This document shows positions 34,648 through 43,605 of a stretch of DNA of 64,000 nucleotides, piece after piece. A model generated the notes under the pieces. The model did not search any database and was not told where the DNA came from. It was given only the letters and a program-made list of their open reading frames with translations. Position 1 is the first letter of the stretch, and every line of letters starts with the position of its first letter. Source of the DNA: Ruminococcaceae bacterium R-25 (GTDB lineage: Bacteria > Bacillota > Clostridia > Saccharofermentanales > Saccharofermentanaceae); NCBI GenBank assembly GCA_003149065.1, contig QGFZ01000001.1, positions 1,550,001 through 1,614,000 on the forward strand, given 5' to 3'. The position numbers and the translations under genes were made by a program.

Positions 34648-35892
34648 TTAACCCCTCTTACCCTTATCCAGGATGTCGATCGAAGTATCTACGACCATGT
34701 CAGGTGTAGCATCGTCATAGGCTTTGCCGACGATGTCAAAATCAACCCGCTTTTCGCAGTTTGCATACATCCATTCACGGATCTTGTCTGCTTCTTCTTC
34801 TGCCTTATCCTGGCGGACAAATAGCACCAGAGGATATTTCTTCAAAAGGCCGTAGGACAATTCATCTTCCGAGAAATAGAAATATACGATCGGATAACCT
34901 GATGCTACACTCTCGAAGATCTTACTTGATACGATCTCCTTATCCCTGTTTGCAAGGATTATCTGGATATTTGCAGATGCATAATATCCGTCAGCTTCGG
35001 CCTTGCCGACTTTACCGTAGAACTTGATCACATTGGGGTCAGCTGCCTGAGCCTTCTCAACATCTTCAACGCCGTTGCCTCTGGCAAAGATATGCAGGCG
35101 CACATCAGGATCGGTCTTGCCGATCTTAGAAAACGCCGTAAGCATTGCTTGAGGAGGTCTCATCTGGTGGTTGATCTCGCCCTGATAGATCGCATTTATC
35201 TTAGCCGCATCTTTTAAAGGCAGAGGTTCTGCCAAAGGCTTTTTAACAACCAGAGGGTGCTCAACTCTTAACGCATTATCTCTTTTAAACTTCTCGAAAT
35301 AAGGCTTCCAGTTATCGATGTAATAGACCATTGAAGAATAGTCGAACATCTTCTTTTCGTATTTTTCCGCATAGCCTTTTTTGAGTTTGTGAGTCCATGT
35401 AAAACGGAAAAAATCCCTGTTGTCGCTGTATCTGTCATAAAGGAGCGGGAACAGAGGAATATTATATTTGCTGCAGAAACGGTAACCGCCCTTAACGCCT
35501 TCTACAGGCATGCAGCAAGGTACCACGCAGTCTATCTTAAGGCCTTGTGCGTGCAGTTCTTCGAGCTTGTTATAGAATGCATCAGCTAAGCCTTCTTCCA
35601 TTCCGCTGGGGGTAAAAAGCTTAACTAATGCCCAGTAGACCTTGTTCAAGATGATCCTGAATTTGCCATAAGACTTACGCTTTTCAAGGTCTTTGAGTCT
35701 CTTGCTTGTTACGCGGTAGATCTTCTGTCCTTCGTGTTCTACTGTGGTTTCCCTGCCGTCAGGGCTCTCACTTAACATGTAAACATTATGGCCCTTGTTT
35801 ACATAGCATCTTGCGATCTGATATATGCAGTTTCCCGTCGCGGAAAAGTTAGGATAATAACTTCCGGCAATCAAGACGATATTGTAGGCCAT
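34648..35892 (-). CDS. Glycosyltransferase, GT-B fold
   Basis: A 414-residue protein. The N-terminus (IAGSYYPNFSATGNCIYQIARCYVNKGHNVYML, in part) is typical of GT4-like transferases. The C-terminal donor site has weaker conservation (SSKIFESVASGYPIVYF). Its start overlaps the stop of the upstream gene by one base. Confidence 0.8.
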   Translation of the reverse strand: MAYNIVLIAGSYYPNFSATGNCIYQIARCYVNKGHNVYMLSESPDGRETTVEHEGQKIYRVTSKRLKDLEKRKSYGKFRIILNKVYWALVKLFTPSGMEEGLADAFYNKLEELHAQGLKIDCVVPCCMPVEGVKGGYRFCSKYNIPLFPLLYDRYSDNRDFFRFTWTHKLKKGYAEKYEKKMFDYSSMVYYIDNWKPYFEKFKRDNALRVEHPLVVKKPLAEPLPLKDAAKINAIYQGEINHQMRPPQAMLTAFSKIGKTDPDVRLHIFARGNGVEDVEKAQAADPNVIKFYGKVGKAEADGYYASANIQIILANRDKEIVSSKIFESVASGYPIVYFYFSEDELSYGLLKKYPLVLFVRQDKAEEEADKIREWMYANCEKRVDFDIVGKAYDDATPDMVVDTSIDILDKGKRG

Positions 35893-37010
35893 TATTTCTT
35901 CTCCTCTTCAGACAGCGCCTTTAAATAAAACTCTGTCAGCACGTTCCCTGAACCTGCCTTTGAATATCTGCTGTCTCTTAATATCTTATTTGCGGCAATA
36001 CGGTCAGTATGCTTTTCGAGAGATCTGATTACTGTATCAGCCCAAATGCCGATCTCTTTATCAAGCGGTACAAACTCAACGTTTCCGGTAATATTTACTT
36101 CTGCGGGGAAATTTGAAGAAACCACACAGGGGAGCCCTGCTGCTTCCGCTTCAACGCAGGCCATACCGAAGCCTTCGCCTTTGCTCGGAAGGAAAAACAC
36201 ATCCATTCCCATGTAAAGACCGCTCGTGTCTTCTCTGCTGCCTAAAAGCTTTATCCTGTCAGACAAGCCTTTATCCTCAACATACTGTTTGATCTTTTCA
36301 TCGAGAGGACCGCTTCCTACCCACCAGTATTCAATGTCAGAGCGTCTTTTTAAGACTTCTTCCATAACATCGATCGCAAAGAACGGATTCTTTAAATCCG
36401 CTAGCCTTCCGACAGAGCCTACGATAAGCTTGTCTCCCGCGTTTTCATTAGCGCGCACGGCTTCCCTTTTCGCACTATCGAAAAGGAACTTATCGGAATC
36501 GATAATGTTAGGAATAACAGTGAACTCTTTGTCGCCGAACATTGCTCTTCCGGCATTAGAAGAACATGCTGCAAAATGAGTCATCTTGCTCTTTAAGAGC
36601 GGCAGCAGGAGTTTATTTACGAACCCGCTGAACTTCGACTCGCCGCTCATGATAGCGTGAGAATGAAGTATCCTTACAGGAACCTTTTTCTTCGCGTGTT
36701 TCATGATGGGCAAAGACATAAGAACGACATTGTCATGGATGACATCGTAATCGTGTTCTTTAATGATCTTCTTCGCTGTCTTAATAAACTTTACAGGATG
36801 TCTGAAAAGCCTTCCCAGAACAAAGAACTCAGAACCGTTCGCTTTTACTTCTTCGATGCAGGGAGATTCCCTGAAATTCAAAGTGGCAAAATCGATCTTT
36901 ACCTTATCGTGATCGACAGTTCTGTAGTAATTCATGGCAAAGTTCGCAACGCCGCTTGAAACGCGGAGGTTCGGAACTATCATGAGCACTTTGATCTGTC
37001 TGTCATCCAT
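35892..37010 (-). CDS. GT4-family glycosyltransferase (EpsF/CapM-like)
   Basis: A 372-residue transferase. The N-terminal motif VSSGVANFAMNYYR and the donor-site signature LPSKGEGFGMACVEAEAAGLPCVVS (about 283-307) place it in GT4, near EpsF-like enzymes. The middle segment GSVGRLADLKNPFFAIDVMEEV is the usual nucleotide-domain start. Confidence 0.9.
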   Translation of the reverse strand: MDDRQIKVLMIVPNLRVSSGVANFAMNYYRTVDHDKVKIDFATLNFRESPCIEEVKANGSEFFVLGRLFRHPVKFIKTAKKIIKEHDYDVIHDNVVLMSLPIMKHAKKKVPVRILHSHAIMSGESKFSGFVNKLLLPLLKSKMTHFAACSSNAGRAMFGDKEFTVIPNIIDSDKFLFDSAKREAVRANENAGDKLIVGSVGRLADLKNPFFAIDVMEEVLKRRSDIEYWWVGSGPLDEKIKQYVEDKGLSDRIKLLGSREDTSGLYMGMDVFFLPSKGEGFGMACVEAEAAGLPCVVSSNFPAEVNITGNVEFVPLDKEIGIWADTVIRSLEKHTDRIAANKILRDSRYSKAGSGNVLTEFYLKALSEEEKK

Positions 37011-37028
37011 ATATTCCGAAGTTATCCT

Positions 37029-38225
37029 TTATACCTTCTCGAAAAAAGTATCCGGCCTGTCAGGATTAAAGATCTCGTTGCAGGTCATGACAGTAACAAG
37101 GTCTTCTGTATCGGACAGATTGATTATATTATGGGTCCAGCCGGGGATCATGTGAACTGCTTCGATCTTGTCACCGGACACGTCAAACTCAACCGTCTCG
37201 CCGGTGTTGATATTGCGTTCCTGGATAAGAGCGTGGCCCTTAACGACAATGAATAATTCCCACTTTGAATTATGCCAGTGCTGGCCCTTTGTAATGCCGG
37301 GCTTGCTGATATTTATCGATACCTGGCCGCAGTCTTCGGTATGCACGAGTTCTGTAAATGAACCTCTGTCATCCACATTCATCTTTAACGCATACTTAAA
37401 CTTATCTGCAGGAAGATATGAAAGATAAAGGCTGTAGAGCTTCTTCGCAAAAGATCCTTCCGGCATCTTAGGCATCATGAGTGTCTTAGGCTGTGACTTG
37501 AACTGCTCTAACAGATCCACGATCTCACCTAATGTAACCTTATGTGTTACGGGCACACAGCAGAAACGTCCGTCATCTTTAAGGACCGTCTCAACGCCGT
37601 CAAACTCGCAGTGCTGTTCTTTTCCTTCGAGAAGGTCATACATGCCCTCTACGAGGTCATCGATATAAAGGAGCTCTAATTCTGTCGAGCGGTCGTTTAC
37701 AGTGAATTCCTCATCGTTTGCAACAGCCCAGCAGAATGTAGATACTGCTGAATTGTACTTAGGTCTTGAGTGACCCATGAGATTAGGGAATCTATATACA
37801 GCGACCTTAGCGCCGGTCTCTTCGCCGTAGAAAAAGAACAGGTCCTCGCCTGCCTTCTTGCTGCGGCCATACTCGGAATCGCCGAAGCGTCCTGAAAGTG
37901 TAGCCTGTATAGAAGAACTCAGCATAATAGTTGCTTTGTTGCTATGTGCTTTTAAGCAATCCAAAAGCTCGCTTGCAAAACCGAAATTGCCCTTCATGAA
38001 TTCCTCAGGATCCTTCGGGCGGTTAACGCCTGCGAGGTTAAATACGAAGTCGCAGTCTCTGCAGTAATTGTCGAGATCTGCAGGCGTTGAATCGATATCA
38101 TATTCGTAGATTTCATCGATCTGGATAGCAGGTCTCGTCTTATTCTTGCCGTCTTTGATGTTCTTGAGATTATTTACAAGGGCAGTACCTACCATGCCCT
38201 TTGCGCCTGTTACGAGGATCTTCAT
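37029..38225 (-). CDS. capF: CapF-like reductase with C-terminal cupin (UDP-L-FucNAc pathway)
   Basis: A 398-residue bifunctional enzyme. An N-terminal SDR domain begins MKILVTGAKGMVGTALV; the catalytic YGRSKK lies near residue 125. A C-terminal cupin (about 260-398) has GQHWHNSKWELFIVVKGHALI with metal-ligand histidines. In Staphylococcus Cap5F works after CapE to give UDP-6-deoxy-talose-type intermediates, which CapG epimerises to UDP-L-FucNAc. It overlaps capG by 4 bp. Confidence 0.92.
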   Translation of the reverse strand: MKILVTGAKGMVGTALVNNLKNIKDGKNKTRPAIQIDEIYEYDIDSTPADLDNYCRDCDFVFNLAGVNRPKDPEEFMKGNFGFASELLDCLKAHSNKATIMLSSSIQATLSGRFGDSEYGRSKKAGEDLFFFYGEETGAKVAVYRFPNLMGHSRPKYNSAVSTFCWAVANDEEFTVNDRSTELELLYIDDLVEGMYDLLEGKEQHCEFDGVETVLKDDGRFCCVPVTHKVTLGEIVDLLEQFKSQPKTLMMPKMPEGSFAKKLYSLYLSYLPADKFKYALKMNVDDRGSFTELVHTEDCGQVSINISKPGITKGQHWHNSKWELFIVVKGHALIQERNINTGETVEFDVSGDKIEAVHMIPGWTHNIINLSDTEDLVTVMTCNEIFNPDRPDTFFEKV

Positions 38226-39391
38226 GAATCCTTCCTCCAGACCATCTTATTTACTACGCCGACATAAGACTGGATTATCTTAACTACCTTGTCAGATACG
38301 TTCTCGTCAACATAGTCGGGTACCGGGATACCGTTATCGCCGTTTGCAACCATCTCTACAGCCGTATCAACAGCCTGGAGAAGTCCTGTTGTGTCGATGC
38401 CTGAGAGAATGAAGCATCCCTTGTCGAGCGCCTCAGGACGTTCTGTGGAAGTTCTGATGCATACTGCAGGGAACGGATTTCCGATAGATGTGAAGAAGCT
38501 GCTCTCTTCAGGAAGCGTGCCGCTGTCAGATACTACTGCAAACGCATTCATCTGCAGGCAGTTATAATCGTGGAATCCCAAAGGCTCATGCTGGATGACT
38601 CGTCGGTCGAGTTCGAAGCCTGAAGCCTCAAGTCTCTTTCTTGATCTCGGGTGGCATGAATAAAGGATAGGCATATCGTACTTTTCTGCCATCTTGTTGA
38701 TAGCCGTGAAAAGAGACAGGAAGTTCTTCTCTGTATCGATGTTCTCTTCTCTGTGAGCAGAAAGGAGAATATACTTGCCCTTTTCAAGGCCGAGCTTTGC
38801 GTGTACGTCTGAAGCCTTGATCTTATCCAGGTTCATTCGGAGAACTTCTGCCATAGGAGAACCTGTTACATAAGTTCTCTCCTTGGGAAGACCGCAGTCA
38901 GCAAGATATCTTCTGGCGTGCTCGCTGTATGCGAGGTTGACGTCAGAGATGATATCTACAATACGGCGGTTAGTCTCTTCAGGAAGGCACTCGTCCTTAC
39001 ATCTGTTGCCTGCTTCCATGTGGAAGATCGGGATATGAAGTCGTTTCGCACCGATTACGGAAAGACAAGAATTCGTATCGCCTAAAACGAGTACTGCATC
39101 AGGCTTAAGTTCGACCATTGCCTTGTAGCTTTCAGCGATGATGTTGCCCATTGTCTCGCCGAGATCCGCTCCAACCGCATTAAGATAAAGCTCAGGATCT
39201 TCAAGCTCTAAGTCCTTGAAGAATACGCCGTTCAGGTTATAGTCGTAGTTCTGGCCTGTATGTACGAGAAGCGTATCAAAGTACTTTCTGCACTTCTTGA
39301 TAACAGCAGCCAGACGAATGATCTCAGGTCTTGTGCCTACAATTATCATCAGCTTTATCTTTCCGTTATTCTTCCAGCCCGCATTTTCCAT
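38222..39391 (-). CDS. capG: CapG-like UDP-N-acetylglucosamine 2-epimerase family enzyme
   Basis: The ATG at 39391 has GGAG 8 bases upstream; an in-frame TTG lies 6 bases earlier. About 389 residues, GT-B-like epimerase fold. Family motifs: MIIVGTRPEIIRL, VLGDTNSCLS and HMEAGNRCKDECLPEETNRR. Its place next to capF and capE supports the last step of UDP-L-FucNAc synthesis rather than ManNAc formation. Confidence 0.92.
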   Translation of the reverse strand: MENAGWKNNGKIKLMIIVGTRPEIIRLAAVIKKCRKYFDTLLVHTGQNYDYNLNGVFFKDLELEDPELYLNAVGADLGETMGNIIAESYKAMVELKPDAVLVLGDTNSCLSVIGAKRLHIPIFHMEAGNRCKDECLPEETNRRIVDIISDVNLAYSEHARRYLADCGLPKERTYVTGSPMAEVLRMNLDKIKASDVHAKLGLEKGKYILLSAHREENIDTEKNFLSLFTAINKMAEKYDMPILYSCHPRSRKRLEASGFELDRRVIQHEPLGFHDYNCLQMNAFAVVSDSGTLPEESSFFTSIGNPFPAVCIRTSTERPEALDKGCFILSGIDTTGLLQAVDTAVEMVANGDNGIPVPDYVDENVSDKVVKIIQSYVGVVNKMVWRKDS

Positions 39392-39425
39392 AATCAATTC
39401 TCCATTCTGATTATTCTCTTTTAGG

Positions 39426-39995
39426 TTAATTCTTTTTCACAACAGAACCGTCTTCGATATCCGCATCGTCTTCTACGGTTGCACCGGTCGATATAGATAC
39501 GGTCGATCCGATCCTAACGCGCTTTCCCACGTGAGTTAATGCCCTTACTACTGAATTTGCATAGATCAAACAGTAATCGTCTATAACTGAATCGTGATGC
39601 GCTTCAACACCTGAATTGAGGATACAGCCGTCGCCGATCTTCGCATTATTCTGGACTACTGCGTTATTTAAGATCACGCAGCCTTTTCCAATCGTTGAAA
39701 AGGGACTTATATAAGCCGAAGGATCAATGATATTAGGGAACTCAAATCCAATCGTTTCAGCCTTCTTATAAAGCTCTTCACGCAGCTTGTTATTGCCTAT
39801 GGCAACGATAAGAAGCTTGTATTCAGAGATAAACTTTTGAAGTTCAGATGTCCTGCCGATCACGGGTGTTCCGTTAACGACAGTTCCTATTTCAGGACCG
39901 TCGTCGATGAAAGCACAATCGTATTCCAAAACAGCATGTTCCAGAACTACCCGGCCAAAACCACCGGCACCGACTATAAGAAGCTTATCTCTCAT
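39426..39995 (-). CDS. NeuD/PglD-like sugar O- or N-acyltransferase
   Basis: A 189-residue protein with an N-terminal Rossmann-like PglD domain (LLIVGAGGFGRVVLEHAV) and a C-terminal left-handed beta helix of hexapeptide repeats (IGKGCVILNNAVVQNNAKIGDGCI region). It probably acetylates a nucleotide sugar or repeat-unit sugar. It splits capE from capG. Confidence 0.88.
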   Translation of the reverse strand: MRDKLLIVGAGGFGRVVLEHAVLEYDCAFIDDGPEIGTVVNGTPVIGRTSELQKFISEYKLLIVAIGNNKLREELYKKAETIGFEFPNIIDPSAYISPFSTIGKGCVILNNAVVQNNAKIGDGCILNSGVEAHHDSVIDDYCLIYANSVVRALTHVGKRVRIGSTVSISTGATVEDDADIEDGSVVKKN

Positions 39996-40010
39996 ACACT
40001 TCCCCTGCGA

Positions 40011-41057
40011 TCAGTTGTGGCTGATGCCGTTAAGTTCCTCTTGGACGTAATCCGTTGTCAGGATCTTCTTTACTACTCCGTCTACATCGAGTCTCTCTGT
40101 GTTGTGAGATGTGTAGCTGTCTTCAGCCTCTGTCTCGACCTTGCCCTGTACGAAGAACTTGTCGTAGTTGAGGTCTCTGTTATCGGCAGCAACTCTGAAG
40201 TAATGACCCATATCTTCGGATCTGAGTCTCTCTTCTCTTGTCATCAAAGTCTCATAGAGCTTCTCGCCGTGACGTGTTCCGATGATATTAGTACCTGTAT
40301 CGCCGAAGAGCTGCTGTACGCCCTTTGCAAGATCGCCGATCGTGGAAGCATCTGCCTTCTGGATGAAAAGGTCTCCCGGATTTGCGTGATTAAATGCGAA
40401 ACGGACAAGATCAACAGCCTCGTCAAGATTCATAAGGAATCTGGTCATTTCGGGATTTGTGATCGTGATGGGGTTGCCTGCCTTGATCTGGTCGATAAAG
40501 AGCGGGATAACTGAGCCTCTGGAGCACATAACATTACCGTAACGTGTGCAGCAGATGACCGTTCCGCCGCGCTCGGCAGCAACACGGGCATTTGCATAGA
40601 TAACATGCTCCATCATTGCCTTGGATATGCCCATCGCATTGATCGGGTAAGCAGCCTTATCGGTTGAGAGGCATACGATCCTCTTAACGCCTGCATCGAT
40701 AGCAGCATGGAGAACGTTGTCTGTACCCTCTACATTAGTCTTAACAGCCTGCATCGGGAAGAATTCGCAGGAAGGAACCTGCTTGAGCGCTGCTGCATGG
40801 AATATATAATCAACGCCGGGCATAGCATCAGCAACAGATCTGGGATCTCTTACGTCACCGATATAAAACTTAACTTTGCCGGCTGAATCAGGATGCTTAG
40901 CCTGCAATTCATGCCTCATATCATCCTGCTTCTTCTCATCTCGGGAGAAAATACGGATCTGACCGATGTCAGTATCCAGGAAATGCTTCAGTACGGTAGA
41001 ACCGAAAGAACCTGTTCCACCTGTTATCATTAAAGTTGCTCCATTAAATTCAGACAC
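40011..41057 (-). CDS. capE: CapE-like UDP-GlcNAc 4,6-dehydratase/5-epimerase
   Basis: The start is taken as the GTG at 41057, which has AAGGAAG 7 bases upstream; an upstream ATG frame lacks a ribosome site. About 348 residues, short-chain dehydrogenase fold. The NAD loop is TGGTGSFGSTVL; a Met-x3-Lys replaces the usual Tyr (GISKAMMEHV), as in FlaA1/CapE inverting dehydratases. It is the first enzyme of the UDP-L-FucNAc route and first gene of the operon. Confidence 0.93.
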   Translation of the reverse strand: MSEFNGATLMITGGTGSFGSTVLKHFLDTDIGQIRIFSRDEKKQDDMRHELQAKHPDSAGKVKFYIGDVRDPRSVADAMPGVDYIFHAAALKQVPSCEFFPMQAVKTNVEGTDNVLHAAIDAGVKRIVCLSTDKAAYPINAMGISKAMMEHVIYANARVAAERGGTVICCTRYGNVMCSRGSVIPLFIDQIKAGNPITITNPEMTRFLMNLDEAVDLVRFAFNHANPGDLFIQKADASTIGDLAKGVQQLFGDTGTNIIGTRHGEKLYETLMTREERLRSEDMGHYFRVAADNRDLNYDKFFVQGKVETEAEDSYTSHNTERLDVDGVVKKILTTDYVQEELNGISHN

Positions 41058-41090
41058 AATAATACTTCCTTTGCTTAATTTTGAAGTATT

Positions 41091-41119
41091 ATTATATAAC
41101 ATAAGTGGCGATTATACAA
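41091..41119 (-). promoter_or_regulatory. Promoter of the surface polysaccharide operon
   Basis: On the minus strand TTGTAT (41114-41119), 17-base spacer, TATAAT (41091-41096). Start near 41084, about 27 bases before capE. No other clear promoter or terminator is seen down to 31299. Confidence 0.7.
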
Positions 41120-41180
41120 AATGCCCATAATTTACGCCTTTAATCTGTGGAATAAGCCTATTTTATGGGCCTGAACAGCG

Positions 41181-41687
41181 CTACGGCTCCAAGTCAAATT
41201 CAGCAGCAAGGCAATAACTTTCGTATTTATCTTCATCTAAAACAGAGAGCTCTTTAATTATCCTGTAATGACCTTGAGGAAACTTTCCGGCCACATTGAG
41301 ATCGACCGTCATAGATCCCGTGTCAGATATCTTTACCCCATCAGGATTGCCTGATTGAAACTCCTCAGCGGGACCCAGCATATGTCCTTCCATGGTAAAC
41401 ACAAGATCCAGCGGAACCTCATACCAATCCCCGTCCATATAATATTCCAGTGAATAAGCACTGCCGTATATGTATTGAAACCGGCTTTTATTCTCGAAAT
41501 TGACTTCGATCTCGCGGTTGCCTTTTACCACGACATACATGTTGACTCCGCAATCTTCAGAACTGCTGATGACTTTTGCGGACTTCTTTGTAAATTTGCT
41601 CACGGCACTGCATGAAGCTGTTCCAAACACTACCACAAAAGCAATAATGACGGGAATAAATTTATATATAGATGAACGTCTATTCAT
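41181..41687 (-). CDS. Lipoprotein with a bacterial Ig-like domain
   Basis: A 168-residue lipoprotein (signal with lipobox TASC near residue 26). The mature part has an Ig-like pattern found in small surface proteins: VNFENKSRFQYIYGSAYSLEYYMDGDWYEVP. It starts one base past the stop of the membrane protein gene upstream. Function unknown. Confidence 0.7.
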   Translation of the reverse strand: MNRRSSIYKFIPVIIAFVVVFGTASCSAVSKFTKKSAKVISSSEDCGVNMYVVVKGNREIEVNFENKSRFQYIYGSAYSLEYYMDGDWYEVPLDLVFTMEGHMLGPAEEFQSGNPDGVKISDTGSMTVDLNVAGKFPQGHYRIIKELSVLDEDKYESYCLAAEFDLEP

Positions 41688-41688
41688 T

Positions 41689-42150
41689 TCAGTCTTCCCG
41701 CTTTATATAGTACAAAACAGTCGTAACCAGGATAACCACAACAGAAAAGATCACAAAGAAAAATGCAGGGCCCTTGGAAATATCTTTTATCACAATAGCT
41801 TCCATTGAGCTGAATGAAAAATCCAAACGGCGCAGAACTTCCAGATCCATATCCGGAGTAACTGTGGTCTCTGCGATAACAAAAAGTCCCCAGATCGAGC
41901 AGGCAACATTTAAGAATGCTGCTAATACAAATCCGATCTTACTCTTTATGAATAACACTGCGATGATGAGAAAGACCGCCGTTACGAGCATTGCTATTCC
42001 GCTTATGTTTTTAATGAGCATTAATGCCGAAGAACCTTCTACGACAACGCCGTTAACTATGCCTTCGCAGTCGACAACATAATACGGAATAAAGGTACTG
42101 ATGCATGAAAATACTGCTGCAAGAATCAGAAAGAGTTTTCGCTTATCCAT
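41689..42150 (-). CDS. Four-helix membrane protein of unknown function
   Basis: A 153-residue protein with four hydrophobic segments (about 5-25, 42-66, 72-95 and 125-148) and a soluble loop between the last two. It has no recognised motif. It is coupled with the Ig-like lipoprotein gene. Confidence 0.65.
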   Translation of the reverse strand: MDKRKLFLILAAVFSCISTFIPYYVVDCEGIVNGVVVEGSSALMLIKNISGIAMLVTAVFLIIAVLFIKSKIGFVLAAFLNVACSIWGLFVIAETTVTPDMDLEVLRRLDFSFSSMEAIVIKDISKGPAFFFVIFSVVVILVTTVLYYIKRED

Positions 42151-42222
42151 TTTATTGATCCCCCGATTATCCTATGCGGAAAAGCCTGACTTTCTCTATA
42201 TTATAAGCCAATTTTGAAGAGA

Positions 42223-43428
42223 TTATTTCTTGAAATAACCTACATTCATATCGCCTTCTTTAAATCGAACACCACTCTTATCGATCTCATAAGTCCATGT
42301 TTTCTCAGTGCCGTCCTTATATGTGATCCTGACGATACCTTTAGTGAGGATCACATAGGTGAATTCGGTCTCGGATTTCCTCACCGTATCCGTCTTTTTG
42401 TCTGTGTTCACATCATAGCTCGTGCCTTTGAGCGAACCTGAATATAAGCCGGTTCCGTCCTCGTTGAACTTGAATGTTTGTGTGAGAGCACTGGATTTCA
42501 TTGTCCAGCTTCCGACAAGAGCCTTGTCGATCTCAAAGACCTTGTCATAGTAGTTTGCTCTGTCGGCAACGGCGCCGGGGATGTAAGAAAGATCTATAGG
42601 GTCCGACTCAAACATCTTGATGTACTGTTCTTTGGTGATGACATCGCCTATCTTCGGAGCATTGTCACCGTAATATTCTTTGAGGCAGCCGTTTACGAAT
42701 TCCTGATACTCACTGTTGCGGTCCATCGCGAAAATACTGACATTATAGATTGCAAGTATCGTGAAAAGATCATCAACGCTGTATTTTTCGGATCCGTCAA
42801 ATTTGGTTTTCGCGAGATTCTTCTCTTCGTACGTCAAAAAATCAAAACTGTAAGCTTTTCCACCAACAAGAGCCTTAAGATTCTCTTCCGAGATCTTTAT
42901 TCCAAACGGGAGTTTGTTTTGGACGAGATAACTGATCATGACCTTGTTGATCAATATTCCCGACGCAGAGCCGTTGTCGCTCAAGCAGTACTTGGAAAAA
43001 TCTTCAGGGTGCTCCTTATACCAGTTATAATTGCCGTTGTTATAATGATTCTCATCTATATATCCGACTTCAGAGAAAGGAACAGTCTTATAGTCCTTCT
43101 GGAAGTAGAGATTAATAAAATCCGTCAGATAAATATTCAGCTCTTCCGTATAACCGAACAGGTATATATAAACAGCGCTGTCGCATCCAAGGGTATTCTT
43201 CAGATACTTGTCGAAAAGTTCCCGCTCAGTAAAACCCCATTCAAAGTCATATACGACAGGAGGTTCGGTAGTCTCGGTCGTTGTCGTCACAGTCGTCTCT
43301 GGCCGGGTCTCAGAGCTTGCCGCAACAGAAGATTCCGGAGTATCTCCGAGTGAACATCCGCTGATAAGAACCGTTGCAGCAAGCAATCCCGAGAGAAGGG
43401 ATCTTCCCATAATATGAGCTCTATTCAT
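42223..43428 (-). CDS. Lipoprotein with C-terminal lipocalin-like region
   Basis: A 401-residue lipoprotein: signal with lipobox ISGC (about 22-25), then a Thr/Glu-rich linker. A helical middle is followed by a C-terminal beta-rich part starting ALVGSWTMKSSALTQTFKFNEDG (about 300 onward), similar to lipocalin-like lipoproteins of Clostridia. No function assigned. A plus-strand frame of 291 codons inside it is a shadow. Confidence 0.65.
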   Translation of the reverse strand: MNRAHIMGRSLLSGLLAATVLISGCSLGDTPESSVAASSETRPETTVTTTTETTEPPVVYDFEWGFTERELFDKYLKNTLGCDSAVYIYLFGYTEELNIYLTDFINLYFQKDYKTVPFSEVGYIDENHYNNGNYNWYKEHPEDFSKYCLSDNGSASGILINKVMISYLVQNKLPFGIKISEENLKALVGGKAYSFDFLTYEEKNLAKTKFDGSEKYSVDDLFTILAIYNVSIFAMDRNSEYQEFVNGCLKEYYGDNAPKIGDVITKEQYIKMFESDPIDLSYIPGAVADRANYYDKVFEIDKALVGSWTMKSSALTQTFKFNEDGTGLYSGSLKGTSYDVNTDKKTDTVRKSETEFTYVILTKGIVRITYKDGTEKTWTYEIDKSGVRFKEGDMNVGYFKK

Positions 43429-43530
43429 TTCCGCGCCTCACTTCCCTAACTATGTGAAAAAGCACTCCATAACAGTATAAAGATATTTTAACATTTCATT
43501 GTTGAAAGAACGCGAAAATATTCGTCGAAG

Positions 43531-43544
43531 CAAACATTTGTTCT
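43531..43544. promoter_or_regulatory. LexA/DinR-like box
   Basis: CAAACATTTGTTCT matches the Gram-positive SOS box (CGAAC-N4-GTTCG type) at most positions; the 5' half has A for G. It overlaps the first base of the -35 element of the UmuC-like gene, where a repressor would block the polymerase. Confidence 0.55.
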
Positions 43545-43572
43545 TGACTGAGCGACTCCTCCGAATTACTAT
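43544..43572 (+). promoter_or_regulatory. Promoter of the UmuC-like/YolD-like operon
   Basis: TTGACT (43544-43549), 17-base spacer, TACTAT (43567-43572), about 34 bases before the start codon. Confidence 0.7.
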
Positions 43573-43605
43573 CTTTATAGAACACAGAATTTAAGCGGGG
43601 TGCGA

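Noticed and set aside
39837-40514. Plus-strand frame of 225 codons in the polysaccharide cluster
   Set aside because: Lies opposite two well-identified genes (acyltransferase and capE); no supporting signals.
42478-43353. Long plus-strand open frame inside the lipoprotein gene
   Set aside because: It is the shadow of the minus-strand lipoprotein, which has a signal peptide and lipobox; the plus frame has no ribosome site and a random-looking composition.
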